Positions 16,072 through 24,706 of a DNA stretch of 64,000 bases are shown here, piece by piece. The first letter of the stretch is position 1. Each line of letters opens with the position of its first letter. The DNA is from Cellvibrionales bacterium. GTDB taxonomy: Bacteria > Pseudomonadota > Gammaproteobacteria > Pseudomonadales > UBA7239. A program made the translations under genes and the position numbers. The notes under the pieces were generated by a model that made no database searches, was not told the origin of the DNA, and saw nothing but the letters and a program-made list of their open reading frames with translations. The DNA lies in NCBI GenBank assembly GCA_016713115.1, contig JADJPU010000001.1:62001-126000 (forward strand), read 5' to 3'.

Positions 16072-17622
16072 ATGTCCACTAAAGAGCAGTTAATTATTTT
16101 TGATACCACTTTGCGCGATGGCGAGCAGAGCCCCGGCGCTTCCATGACACGCGATGAAAAAATTCGCATTGCGCGTCAATTAGAAAAACTGGGCGTCAAT
16201 GTGATTGAAGCCGGTTTCGCCGCCGCCAGCCCCGGTGATTTTGAAGCGATTCAAACTATCGCTAAAACCATCAAAACTTCCACCGTGTGTTCATTGGCGC
16301 GCGCCAATGCCAATGATGTGCGCCGCGCGGGTGAAGCGATTACACCGGCGCAATCGGGTCGCATACACACCTTTATCGCCACCAGCCCCATTCACATGGA
16401 AAAGAAATTGCGCATGGCACCCGATCAAGTGGTGGAACAGGCGATCATGGCGGTCAAACTGGCGCGCGAATACACGGATGATGTGGAGTTTTCTGCCGAA
16501 GATGCTGTGCGTTCCGACATGGATTTTCTCGTGCGCATTTTTAGCGAAGTAATTAAAGCGGGCGCAAAAACCATCAACGTACCCGACACCGTGGGCTATT
16601 CCATTCCCGCATTGTGGGGCGAACGCATGCGGCAGTTGATTGAACAAGTGCCAGGCTCGGACAAAGTGATTTGGTCCACACACTGCCACAATGATCTCGG
16701 CATGGCGGTTGCCAACTCACTCGCTGCAGTGATGAACGGTGCGCGCCAAGTGGAATGCACCATCAATGGTCTTGGCGAGCGTGCAGGCAATGCCTCGCTG
16801 GAAGAAATTGTGATGGCGGTGCGCACGCGCAAAGATATTTTTCCGGTGGAAACGCGCATTGACGCCACACAAATTGTGCCGACATCCAAATTGGTATCCA
16901 GCATCACCGGCTACCCTGTGCAGCCCAACAAAGCGATTGTTGGCGCGAATGCGTTTGCGCATGAATCTGGCATACACCAAGACGGCGTACTCAAACACCG
17001 CGAAACGTATGAAATTATGCGCGCTGAAGATGTGGGCTGGAATGCTAATAAATTGGTGCTCGGAAAATTGTCTGGTCGCAATGCGTTTCGCACGCGCCTG
17101 AAAGATCTTGGCATTGAATTAGATGACAACGCCTTAAACGAAGCCTTTGCACGCTTCAAAGATCTCGCTGACAAAAAATCAGAAATTTTTGATGAAGATT
17201 TGCAAGCACTGGTCAGCGATATGGAACCGAGTGAAGTGCAGGAAACCTACCAACTCGACACCTTGGAAGTGCAATCCAAAACCGGCAGCCGTCCGCACGC
17301 TAAATTGTCTTTGCGCGTAAAAGGAGAAACCGTACAAGCGGAAGCCGAAGGCAGCGGTCCCGTGGATGCCGCTTTCAAAGCAATTGAAAACATTGCGCAA
17401 AGTGGTACAGATTTGTTGCTGTACTCCGTCAACGCCATCACCAGCGGCACAGATTCACAAGGCGAAGTAACGGTGCGTTTGGAACATGCAGGGCGCGTGA
17501 TTAATGGCAACGGCGCTGACACCGACATTGTGGTGGCTTCAGTGAAAGCGTATCTCAACGCCCTGAACTTGCTCGCCTCCGGCAAACTGCGCATCAACCC
17601 GCAGGAAGGCGATCATGTTTAA
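16072..17622 (+). CDS. leuA: 2-isopropylmalate synthase
   Basis: LeuA condenses acetyl-CoA with 2-ketoisovalerate, the committed step of leucine synthesis. The 516-residue protein has the catalytic barrel (FDTTLRDGEQSPG at residues 10-22, the metal-binding HCHNDLGMAVANSL) and a C-terminal regulatory domain from about residue 390 (GSRPHAKLSL and the later leucine-binding-like region), normal for the long bacterial form. TTGGAG lies eight to nine bases before ATG 16072. The leader with consecutive Leu codons upstream suggests attenuation in addition to allosteric feedback by leucine. No leuB/C/D genes are nearby. Confidence 0.96.
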   Translation: MSTKEQLIIFDTTLRDGEQSPGASMTRDEKIRIARQLEKLGVNVIEAGFAAASPGDFEAIQTIAKTIKTSTVCSLARANANDVRRAGEAITPAQSGRIHTFIATSPIHMEKKLRMAPDQVVEQAIMAVKLAREYTDDVEFSAEDAVRSDMDFLVRIFSEVIKAGAKTINVPDTVGYSIPALWGERMRQLIEQVPGSDKVIWSTHCHNDLGMAVANSLAAVMNGARQVECTINGLGERAGNASLEEIVMAVRTRKDIFPVETRIDATQIVPTSKLVSSITGYPVQPNKAIVGANAFAHESGIHQDGVLKHRETYEIMRAEDVGWNANKLVLGKLSGRNAFRTRLKDLGIELDDNALNEAFARFKDLADKKSEIFDEDLQALVSDMEPSEVQETYQLDTLEVQSKTGSRPHAKLSLRVKGETVQAEAEGSGPVDAAFKAIENIAQSGTDLLLYSVNAITSGTDSQGEVTVRLEHAGRVINGNGADTDIVVASVKAYLNALNLLASGKLRINPQEGDHV

Positions 17623-17640
17623 CGCGGTGATGGAGAACGC

Positions 17641-18354
17641 ATGATGAACGAGCGGCTGCGACTGGATTATCTGGATGCCATGGGCATTGTTCAGTACGCA
17701 GCGCGCTTTCCTCTATTGGGCGCGCTGCCCTCACCAGAAATTGAACAAGATGATGTTTTTGATGACGCTATAGAAACCAGCGCATCATCCGCAAATAACG
17801 CACAACAGCTTCGACAATTATTGGATGCAGAAATATCGCGCCCACAATCGCCACTCGCATCACAGCACCGTATCACCCCGCAAAAAACTGCTGCGTCGCC
17901 ACAGCCAATAGACAACACGGTTTTTCATTGCCAGATCGCACTGTGGCAAGTGGATGATTTACTCGTTTTGGCAGAAACAGCGCGCATGGATAACGCGCAG
18001 CTCACCTTACTGCGCAATATTTTGAAAGCCATTGGCCGCAACGAGCAGCTCGCCAATGCCAGCCAATTTTCTTGGCCACTGCCGCAACACCGAGTGAAAG
18101 GTTTGGCCGCTGCGCGTGATCACTTTCAAGGCATGCTCGATGGCGGTGTCTTAAAAAACACAGGCGCGCGACAAATTTTATGTTTTGGCAGCAATGCCGT
18201 ATCGCTATTGAGTAACAACGACGATATAAGCACGCCAACCACACAATACCGCGACTGGCCGATTATTGCTGTTTGCTCTCTTCATGAAATGTTAGAAACA
18301 CCCAGCAAAAAAGCCGACACCTGGCGCACGCTGCAAATTTTGGTGCGCGTTTGA
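17641..18354 (+). CDS. holD: Probable DNA polymerase III psi subunit (HolD-like)
   Basis: I identify this 237-residue protein mainly by position and by a short N-terminal match. RLDYLDAMGIVQYAARFPLLGA resembles in pattern the psi N-terminus (Leu-x-x-Met/Leu-Gly-Ile, aromatic, Arg, then Leu-x-Gly), and the gene overlaps rimI by four bases as holD does in enterobacteria and as the psi-like gene does in pseudomonads. Residues 45-95 are low-complexity Ser/Ala/Gln linker and 98-237 form a globular part with LCFGSNAV and a C-terminal RTLQILVRV. Psi bridges the clamp loader and chi/SSB. If not HolD, it is an uncharacterised protein with a uracil-glycosylase-like tail. Confidence 0.55.
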   Translation: MMNERLRLDYLDAMGIVQYAARFPLLGALPSPEIEQDDVFDDAIETSASSANNAQQLRQLLDAEISRPQSPLASQHRITPQKTAASPQPIDNTVFHCQIALWQVDDLLVLAETARMDNAQLTLLRNILKAIGRNEQLANASQFSWPLPQHRVKGLAAARDHFQGMLDGGVLKNTGARQILCFGSNAVSLLSNNDDISTPTTQYRDWPIIAVCSLHEMLETPSKKADTWRTLQILVRV

Positions 18355-18815
18355 ATCTGCGCACAGCCACACTCAAAGACCTCAACGAACTGCTGTTTAT
18401 TGAAGAACAAGCGCACCACTATCCGTGGTCTGAATCTACCTTGCGCTGGTGCATAGAACAGCCGCACATCCAGTGTTTTATTTTGCAGAAAGAACGCGAG
18501 CTGATTGGCTTTGCAATTTATGAATCCGTTATTGACGAAGCCACTTTACTGAATATTGCCGTTCATCCTTTTATGCAGGGCAAAGGTTTTGGCAAACAGT
18601 TGTTGCAACAATCCCTATTGCAACTTGAGGATGGCGTTCAAAAGATTTTTCTCGAAGTGCGCGCTTCCAATGTGGTGGCGCAGCAGCTTTATCAAACCAT
18701 AGGGTTTACTGCTTTTGGCTCGCGCAAAAACTACTATCCAACAGCCGACGGCAAAGAGGATGCGCAACTGTTTACCTTAGACATGACTCTATACCGCACC
18801 ACGCACTCACACTGA
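18351..18815 (+). CDS. rimI: Ribosomal protein S18-alanine N-acetyltransferase RimI
   Basis: RimI acetylates the N-terminal alanine of ribosomal protein S18. The 154-residue GNAT-fold protein has the acetyl-CoA pyrophosphate loop HPFMQGKGFGKQLL (Gln-x-x-Gly-x-Gly pattern), LEVRASNVVAQQLYQTIGF, the conserved strand with Asn and Tyr typical of RimI, and RKNYYP. The start is TTG 18351, overlapping the stop of the HolD-like gene (TTGA), so translation is coupled. It converges with rsmJ and overlaps its end by nine bases. Confidence 0.92.
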   Translation: MNLRTATLKDLNELLFIEEQAHHYPWSESTLRWCIEQPHIQCFILQKERELIGFAIYESVIDEATLLNIAVHPFMQGKGFGKQLLQQSLLQLEDGVQKIFLEVRASNVVAQQLYQTIGFTAFGSRKNYYPTADGKEDAQLFTLDMTLYRTTHSH

Positions 18816-19616
18816 TACTGCATCTGCAGCCATGCTGCGCAGCGCGTAAATATCGAAGCGCGTTGACTCACCATCCATCACCAAACTGGGTTTTATTCCC
18901 GCCAACACTGGCGCATGACGCGGGCGTTTAACAACAACACGGCGCTGCGCCACCTGCAAGGCCAGCGGTAACAGTGCGTCTGCATCTTCATCTGCCCCCA
19001 CCAACACATGAAATGCTGCCATCTCTTTTTTAGGTGCGGCATTTTTGCGCTTTTCAGGAAACATAGGATCCAAAAAAACCACATCTGGTTTTTCTGTGAC
19101 GGCAGTAGCCGCCAACAAGTTTTGCATGTGCTGTTTCGAGTCGACGGCTAACAACTGCATGCGCTCAATAATTTCACGCAGACTTTGCTCATCACAATGA
19201 CTAACACGCGCGATACCATCATCAAGCAGCGCATGAGCTACAGGCGAGCGTTCACACAACTGCACACGACAGCCTAATGTTGCCAAGACAAAGGCATCAC
19301 CGCCCAAACCCGCCGTTGCATCCAACACCGAAGGAATAATGTTGCCCGACTTAATACCGACTGCTTTTGCTATCGGCTGACTGCGTCCACCGCCATGCAA
19401 GCGGCGATGACGGCTAGCACCTGCAACAAAATCCACCGCAATTTTCTGTTTGCCTTGCAGCAAACTATATCCCTGTTCGTCCAACGCAAACAAAAAGGAA
19501 TACGCGGCGCGTGCGTGTTCATCGGCCTCCGATAACAACAGCGGCACAGACAGCCGCTGCGCTAACAAGGATGCATCAGCGTCAAATGATTTGTTCGCTG
19601 ACCAGATAGCAAGCAA
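18807..19616 (-). CDS. rsmJ: 16S rRNA (guanine1516-N2)-methyltransferase RsmJ
   Basis: RsmJ methylates G1516 of 16S rRNA. Recognisable segments are AVDFVAGASRHRRLHGGGRSQ (given here as family landmark in pieces: VDFV, HRR, GGGR), KAVGIK, the SAM-binding motif DATAGLGGDAFVLA, the catalytic DPMFPEKRKNAAPKKEM region and VVVKRP. I choose TTG 19616 with AGG nine bases upstream. TTG 19634, overlapping the stop of the upstream GldG-like gene, is an alternative, and the longest reading would overlap that gene more. Length from 19616 is 269 residues, near the usual 250. Confidence 0.9.
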   Translation of the reverse strand: MLAIWSANKSFDADASLLAQRLSVPLLLSEADEHARAAYSFLFALDEQGYSLLQGKQKIAVDFVAGASRHRRLHGGGRSQPIAKAVGIKSGNIIPSVLDATAGLGGDAFVLATLGCRVQLCERSPVAHALLDDGIARVSHCDEQSLREIIERMQLLAVDSKQHMQNLLAATAVTEKPDVVFLDPMFPEKRKNAAPKKEMAAFHVLVGADEDADALLPLALQVAQRRVVVKRPRHAPVLAGIKPSLVMDGESTRFDIYALRSMAADAVSV

Positions 19617-19626
19617 GTGCGACGAC

Positions 19627-21501
19627 CTATCCAATTCGGCGCATGCGATAGCGTCGCAATCCTGCCGCCAATAACGCCAAAACAATGAGCAGCAGCGGTA
19701 CAGCAGCAATATTAATAATCTTCAGAATAGCGCCTAACTTATCGACATCACTGTTTAGCTGATGCTGTACTTCGCGCAAATTTTTGCGAATTTTGAGTCT
19801 TTCTTGCTCAAACATTTCCACCGCTTGTTTTTGTGCAGGCGTGAGTTCTTGCACTTCTCCCGTCTCTTGATTGGCCGCTGCCGCATTCAACTGGGAAATT
19901 TTACTTTCTGTGTCCGATAAAGCTTTTGCCAATGCGTCTTGTTGTTCGCGCAAACGACTACTGGCAGCCTTCTCCAAATCATCCACGCGCGTAAACGGTC
20001 GCTGGTAAGTGCCACGGCTGCGCAAATTGATCAGATCCACACTGCCGCCGAGCGCATCCAACATGTTCACCACCATATCGCCATTGGCGGCAAAGGGTGT
20101 GGCAACGGTTTGCCCATAATACTCTTGCCTATCCACCCACATGCGATCGGCAAGCACATCGGTATCGGCCACCACAATCGCCTGTATCGGTTCTTTTGAT
20201 TCCTGTAATACCTCACCAGAAAACTGGCTAGTTGCAGGCTTCCCTTCCGGAAAAGCCGTTTTTACCGCACCGCTTACCCAAGCAGCAAAAGTGTACCGAT
20301 GATTACTCGGCTGCATTTTTTCTAACAGCTCTGCATGATTACCAATCATGCTATAGGTCTGCGTATCCATACGATCTGTTTGTAGACTGGATGTCAGCAA
20401 TGGCACAAATTGCATGCGACTTCCTGGGTGCTGCGCAAGTGACCCTGCAGAGGCAATATTGATATTTTCTAAATCGGCGATCACATTTTGTGTGCGATTA
20501 ATTCCATCGCCTTCCAAACTCAAAATACCCACATGCGGCACAGGCTGGCCAGCTTGTTGTGCAGGAATACGGTGCGCATTACCCAAATCTAAAACCACTT
20601 GGCCGGCATCGTAATCAACGCCCCACGCAGCAAATAATTGCTCCAAATCAGAGCTGCGATCGGAAAATCCCGTAGCCAGCAAGCGCGTGTCGCTGTCATC
20701 CGCTTCCGCTAAGGGATCAACAAAAACCAACAACTTTCCGCCACGCAAGACAAACTGATCTATCGCAAACAATGTTTTTTCAGGAAATTTATGCGGGTGA
20801 ACCACCATCAACAAACTGAGGTCATCATCAATTTTATCGACATTCGGATCAATCATGCGCCGCAAATCAAACAACTGCCTCAATTGATTAACAATCAACC
20901 AATCGGGGCGCACACGGTTTGTTTTAGGGTCTACACCACGAAAAATAGGAAGATCACCAATAACACCCACTGTAATTTGTTTGGGCTTATTGAGTCGATA
21001 AACCAATTGACTCAATTGATATTCCAACAAATTTTCTTTCTGCGGATTAAACACAGCAATATTTTCTGAGCGATCGCCGACGCTACCCACTAAACCCAAA
21101 TAGATTTTGTCACCGCGACCGTCTGGCATCGCCTGCAAACCCGCTGTGGCTGCCTCATCTTCAGCCTCAGAAAACGGTTCGGGATGCACAATTTTCAGCT
21201 GAATTTTTCCCTGTGACTTGCGCTCATACTCACGCAACATGTCCTGCACACGGCCCGCATAATTACGCAGCATTGGAATGTCACGCGTCTGGGATTCGCT
21301 GTAATAAAACTGGAGTGTAATGGGTTGCTCGATACCGGCAATGATATTGCGCGTGCCTTGTGACAAGGTGTACAACTTGCCCTGCGTCAGATCAATTTGC
21401 CATTTATTGAGCCATGCCAATGATGCAGCACCTGCCAACAGCACTAAAACCAGTGCCGCAAGCCGCAAGCTAAAACACTGGATAATGTTACGACCTGTCA
21501 T
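19627..21501 (-). CDS. GldG-like ABC exporter accessory/auxiliary protein
   Basis: A 624-residue protein with an N-terminal membrane helix (about residues 11-32), a large periplasmic region and a C-terminal helix (about 590-615) preceded by a coiled-coil-like stretch rich in Glu/Gln (510-585). The sequence WQIDLTQGKLYTLSQGT and the following ITLQFYYS match the GldG-type extracytoplasmic protein (ABC_transp_aux family) that pairs with GldA and GldF. It starts nine bases after the GldF-like permease. In Bacteroidetes these proteins were named for gliding motility; in proteobacteria the substrate is unknown. Confidence 0.85.
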   Translation of the reverse strand: MTGRNIIQCFSLRLAALVLVLLAGAASLAWLNKWQIDLTQGKLYTLSQGTRNIIAGIEQPITLQFYYSESQTRDIPMLRNYAGRVQDMLREYERKSQGKIQLKIVHPEPFSEAEDEAATAGLQAMPDGRGDKIYLGLVGSVGDRSENIAVFNPQKENLLEYQLSQLVYRLNKPKQITVGVIGDLPIFRGVDPKTNRVRPDWLIVNQLRQLFDLRRMIDPNVDKIDDDLSLLMVVHPHKFPEKTLFAIDQFVLRGGKLLVFVDPLAEADDSDTRLLATGFSDRSSDLEQLFAAWGVDYDAGQVVLDLGNAHRIPAQQAGQPVPHVGILSLEGDGINRTQNVIADLENINIASAGSLAQHPGSRMQFVPLLTSSLQTDRMDTQTYSMIGNHAELLEKMQPSNHRYTFAAWVSGAVKTAFPEGKPATSQFSGEVLQESKEPIQAIVVADTDVLADRMWVDRQEYYGQTVATPFAANGDMVVNMLDALGGSVDLINLRSRGTYQRPFTRVDDLEKAASSRLREQQDALAKALSDTESKISQLNAAAANQETGEVQELTPAQKQAVEMFEQERLKIRKNLREVQHQLNSDVDKLGAILKIINIAAVPLLLIVLALLAAGLRRYRMRRIG

Positions 21502-21510
21502 ATCACCATC

Positions 21511-22245
21511 TCACTCTGATTTTTTCTTTTCAATCACAACCACATTGGCTGCCAACCAGCAAACAATGAACAAGGCGTAGTACAACAAATCTGCCACATT
21601 CAAAACACCGCGTGAAATAGCCTCAAAATGCGCCAGCAAACTGAGTTGCGCAATGGCATCAATCGCCCATTGCGGAAAAATACCCTGCAAACTGTTAATT
21701 AACTGCGGCAAGCCCAACAACACGAATAAAAAACAGATTGTGACGGTCAGTACGAACACAATGACTTGGCTTTTACTGGCGGCTGACAAACAGCAGCCGA
21801 TAGAAAGGAAAGCACCGGCCATCAACCAACTGCCTAAATACGCCGCCAAAATCGCACCATTATCCGGCGAGCCAAGATAATTGACTGTCACCCACACAGG
21901 GAAGGTCAGCAACAACGCCAAGGCAATAAACAACCACGCTGCAAAAAACTTAGCCAACACAATAGTGCGCAAATGCAACGGCAAGGTCAGCAACAATTCA
22001 ATCGAACCGCTTTTACGCTCCTCTGCCCACAAGCGCATAGAAATGGCCGGCACCAAGAAAAGATACAGCCACGGTTGATACGAAAAAAACACGGATAAAT
22101 CGGCTTGATTTCTTTGATAAAAACCACCCAATTCAAAAGTGGAAAACCCACACAACACCAAAAACACAACCAAAAAAACATAAGCCAACGGTGTAGAAAA
22201 ATAAGATTTCCACTCGCGCGCAGTAACAACCCCAAAACCTGACAT
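21511..22245 (-). CDS. ABC-2 type permease, GldF-like
   Basis: A 244-residue integral membrane protein with six predicted helices. The ABC-2 signature region AEERKSGSIELLLTLP is clear (conserved Glu-x-Arg-x-x-Gly-Ser/Thr-x-Glu). GDP-type loop GSPDNGA follows a helix. Start at ATG 22245, overlapping the ATPase stop codon (GTGATG with TGA embedded), with AGGGGGTG upstream. It is the membrane channel component of the three-gene exporter with the preceding ATPase and the following GldG-like protein. Confidence 0.88.
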   Translation of the reverse strand: MSGFGVVTAREWKSYFSTPLAYVFLVVFLVLCGFSTFELGGFYQRNQADLSVFFSYQPWLYLFLVPAISMRLWAEERKSGSIELLLTLPLHLRTIVLAKFFAAWLFIALALLLTFPVWVTVNYLGSPDNGAILAAYLGSWLMAGAFLSIGCCLSAASKSQVIVFVLTVTICFLFVLLGLPQLINSLQGIFPQWAIDAIAQLSLLAHFEAISRGVLNVADLLYYALFIVCWLAANVVVIEKKKSE

Positions 22246-22962
22246 CACACACCCCCTGTCAGCTGGCGAAACACATCATCTAATCGCCCTGTCGTCGAGC
22301 GCGCTGCTAATGCTGTAGGGGTTTCATCCACCAATATTTTCCCCTGCACAATAATCATGGCACGCGTACATACCGCTGATACCTCTTCCAAAATATGCGT
22401 CGAAACAATAACCAATTTTTCTTGCGATAAGCTGCGTATCAATTCGCGCACATGGTGTTTTTGATTGGGATCTAAACCATCGGTAGGCTCATCTAAAATC
22501 AACACTTGTGGATCGTGCAAAATAGCCTGTGCGATACCCACGCGGCGGCGATAACCTTTCGACAAAGTGTCGACCGTCTGCAACATCACCTCGGTCAGCG
22601 CGGATTTTTCTGCCGCCACTGCAATAGCGCGTTGTTTTTCTGCACCACGCAAACCGCGCACATCCGCAATAAACGCCAAGAAATCGCGCACCGCCATTTC
22701 GCCGTAACTCGGCGCACCTTCCGGCAAATAACCGATCAACTTTTTTGGCCGGCAACGGATTGCGCCACATGTCATAGCCAAAAACATCCACACGCCCACT
22801 CGTAGGCTGCAAAAAACCCGTGATCATTTTCATGGTGGTTGATTTCCCTGCGCCGTTTGGACCAAGGAAGCCCAACACTTCACCAGGCGCCACCTGAAAG
22901 CTCAGATTATCTACAGCCGTAAACGCGCCAAATCGCCGCGTCAGATTTTCAATACGGATCAT
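22245..22962 (-). pseudogene. ABC exporter ATPase, GldA-like, frameshifted
   Basis: The gene is split into two frames. The first (from ATG 22962) has the Walker A motif GPNGAGKST and runs well to NPLPAKK. The second carries on with LIGYLPEGAPSYGEM, the signature LSKGYRRRVGIAQA, Walker B LILDEPTDGLDP and the switch His in VSTHIL. Joining the two needs removal of one base in the A6 run (plus-strand T6, 22741-22746). Combined length is about 238 residues, normal for the family. The permease and accessory genes downstream are intact, so the indel may be a sequencing error. It would energise the exporter together with them. Confidence 0.85.
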
Positions 22963-22996
22963 GGATCACCATTATTTTTTGGAAGTCGCTTACTAC

Positions 22997-24154
22997 TCAG
23001 TTTATTTCTATACGCCGCACAGGATTGGCATACATCGCCAACCAATATGGGAGACAGTTATCAGGGCATTGCGCCATACGCGCTTGGAAAATAGCCTTTT
23101 CTGCTGTCACATTTGCGCTGTTGAATGGACGAGCGGGATAGCCATAAGTTCCCACGGCATCCCAGCCCATCTTTTCTGCGGCCAAATAGTTAGACGGGAA
23201 ACACACATAGTTGACGAGTATCTGACGATCAATTTCTGCCGTCACCGCTTCCGTTGAGGCGTAATCACCGCGTAACACATCGCCAAAACTGACATGCACT
23301 CGGCCTTTGTTGCCAGAAATACCTAAAGCAATGCTCTGCACATCTTCATGCGTATCTTTTTGATAGCTGCCCAGCTCTGCTTTTTGCTGCAATTCCCGCG
23401 CCTTGGCAAAATCGCAAGGATCCCATTCATACGAGATGGATACCGGTACGATATTTAACTCATGCACAAAATCCGTCAACGACTGCTCTTTGGGCTTACT
23501 CATGGCAAACATTTTAATAATCGCCTCTTCCGTGCGATCCAAGCCGTCTTTTGCACGCCCTTCGCGCTGCGCAATCCAGACAGATGATTTTTCTTCCATG
23601 ACAGAAAAATGAATATACGCAGACAACTGTTTCAATGCCGCGTAAATCTTTTTGGGTGCCGTTTCACCGCGCTGCACCAAAAAACTTTTATTGAGCCGCA
23701 TCAAATCAGAAACAAAAGGCTTAGAAAGCAAGTTATCACCAATGGCAATGCGCACTGTATCCATGCCGTTATGCCACAACACCCAGTTCATAAACGCTGG
23801 ATCCATCGCAATATCGCGGTGATTGCTAACAAATAAATACGCCTGCTGAGAGTCCAGCTTCTCTAAGCCAGACACCGTTAAGGCTGTGGTTGTACTCGAA
23901 ACCATGTGCTGCATGTAAGCTTCAACGATCGCCTGAAAACCTCTCACATCGCGTACTGCGCGCACTTTTCTCCGTAGAAACAAACGCACAAGCGGCGCTG
24001 CAAGACTATGCACGCATGTTGGCAGGCGAGGAAATCGAAAGCGAATGAGCGCAGTAATCAGCTCTTCATCAGCCAGAACGCGCGCGAGAACAGCAGGGAC
24101 TTCTTCATCACGAAAAGGGCGAATAGCATCAAAACGGGAAACAGAATCAGACAT
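22997..24154 (-). CDS. Glycerolipid acyltransferase family protein (PlsC/PlsB-like)
   Basis: A 385-residue protein with acyltransferase blocks: block I as SNHRDIAMDP (His-x-x-x-x-Asp type: NHRDIAMD), block II-like LNKSFLVQRGE, block III-like IAQREGRAKDG and a later IVPVSISYEWDP. This pattern is found in large 1-acylglycerol-phosphate/glycerol acyltransferase-like proteins. It may act in phospholipid synthesis or in transfer to another acceptor. ATG 24154 has AAGGA six bases upstream and overlaps the stop of the STAS gene (ATGA), so it belongs to that transcription unit, an unexpected pairing with a signalling module. Confidence 0.8.
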   Translation of the reverse strand: MSDSVSRFDAIRPFRDEEVPAVLARVLADEELITALIRFRFPRLPTCVHSLAAPLVRLFLRRKVRAVRDVRGFQAIVEAYMQHMVSSTTTALTVSGLEKLDSQQAYLFVSNHRDIAMDPAFMNWVLWHNGMDTVRIAIGDNLLSKPFVSDLMRLNKSFLVQRGETAPKKIYAALKQLSAYIHFSVMEEKSSVWIAQREGRAKDGLDRTEEAIIKMFAMSKPKEQSLTDFVHELNIVPVSISYEWDPCDFAKARELQQKAELGSYQKDTHEDVQSIALGISGNKGRVHVSFGDVLRGDYASTEAVTAEIDRQILVNYVCFPSNYLAAEKMGWDAVGTYGYPARPFNSANVTAEKAIFQARMAQCPDNCLPYWLAMYANPVRRIEIN

Positions 24155-24651
24155 CAACAATCCTTACATAAACTGTCTACCAACTCCTTGAACATAGCTT
24201 TGTTTTTTTGATTCAAGGTCATCAGTACTTGGTGTGCTTGCAGCACTTTTTCTTTTGCTTGTTTTTCATCCAATGTCGTCTCATCCATGGCTGTAGCGTG
24301 CAATTCACCATCCGCCATTGCACTGACAGCTTGCGCACACTGAATATCCATAATTTGCTCAAAGCCCATGCTATTGAGCAACCGAATAATACTGTCGTTA
24401 TCAGAAACTGCTATTGGACGCAGATGCAATTGCTTGCGCACAAACAAAGCCATTTTTGCCAACATGCCTAGCGTTGTGCTATCCAAACCTTCTGTTTCCG
24501 TCAGATCAATAATGACAGACTGACAAGCGGTACTAGCAAACATCCTCTCAACACATTGATCAATCGTTGAAGACAATGTTAGACGCACATCGCCCACCAA
24601 CTTCAAGACATAAGCACCGTTGTGTTCAGCAACTAGAACGCGTCCGTCCAT
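24154..24651 (-). CDS. STAS-domain anti-sigma factor antagonist (RssC-like)
   Basis: The 165-residue protein carries a STAS domain over about residues 1-105. DLTETEGLDSTTLGMLA contains the conserved Asp57-Ser58, the usual phosphorylation site of anti-anti-sigma factors. The C-terminal 60 residues are helical. It lies directly after a response-regulator/PP2C phosphatase gene, the same order as the RssB-RssC pair of Pseudomonas, where phosphorylation of the STAS protein is reversed by the phosphatase. The target sigma or anti-sigma factor is not in the window. The gene overlaps the acyltransferase start. Confidence 0.85.
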   Translation of the reverse strand: MDGRVLVAEHNGAYVLKLVGDVRLTLSSTIDQCVERMFASTACQSVIIDLTETEGLDSTTLGMLAKMALFVRKQLHLRPIAVSDNDSIIRLLNSMGFEQIMDIQCAQAVSAMADGELHATAMDETTLDEKQAKEKVLQAHQVLMTLNQKNKAMFKELVDSLCKDC

Positions 24652-24706
24652 CTCACACCTGCACCTGAAAACGCCGTGCGTTTTCTACGAAAAAAAAACA
24701 CTGTCA

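Noticed and set aside
22735..22760. Programmed ribosomal frameshift in the GldA-like gene
   Set aside because: A +1 type shift at A6 is not a known efficient recoding site, and no stimulatory structure was noticed; a homopolymer indel is simpler.
24660..24706. Terminator between the response-regulator and STAS genes (7-bp stem 24667-24685 with an A9/T9 run)
   Set aside because: On the transcribed strand the T run precedes the stem rather than following it, so it does not have terminator form.
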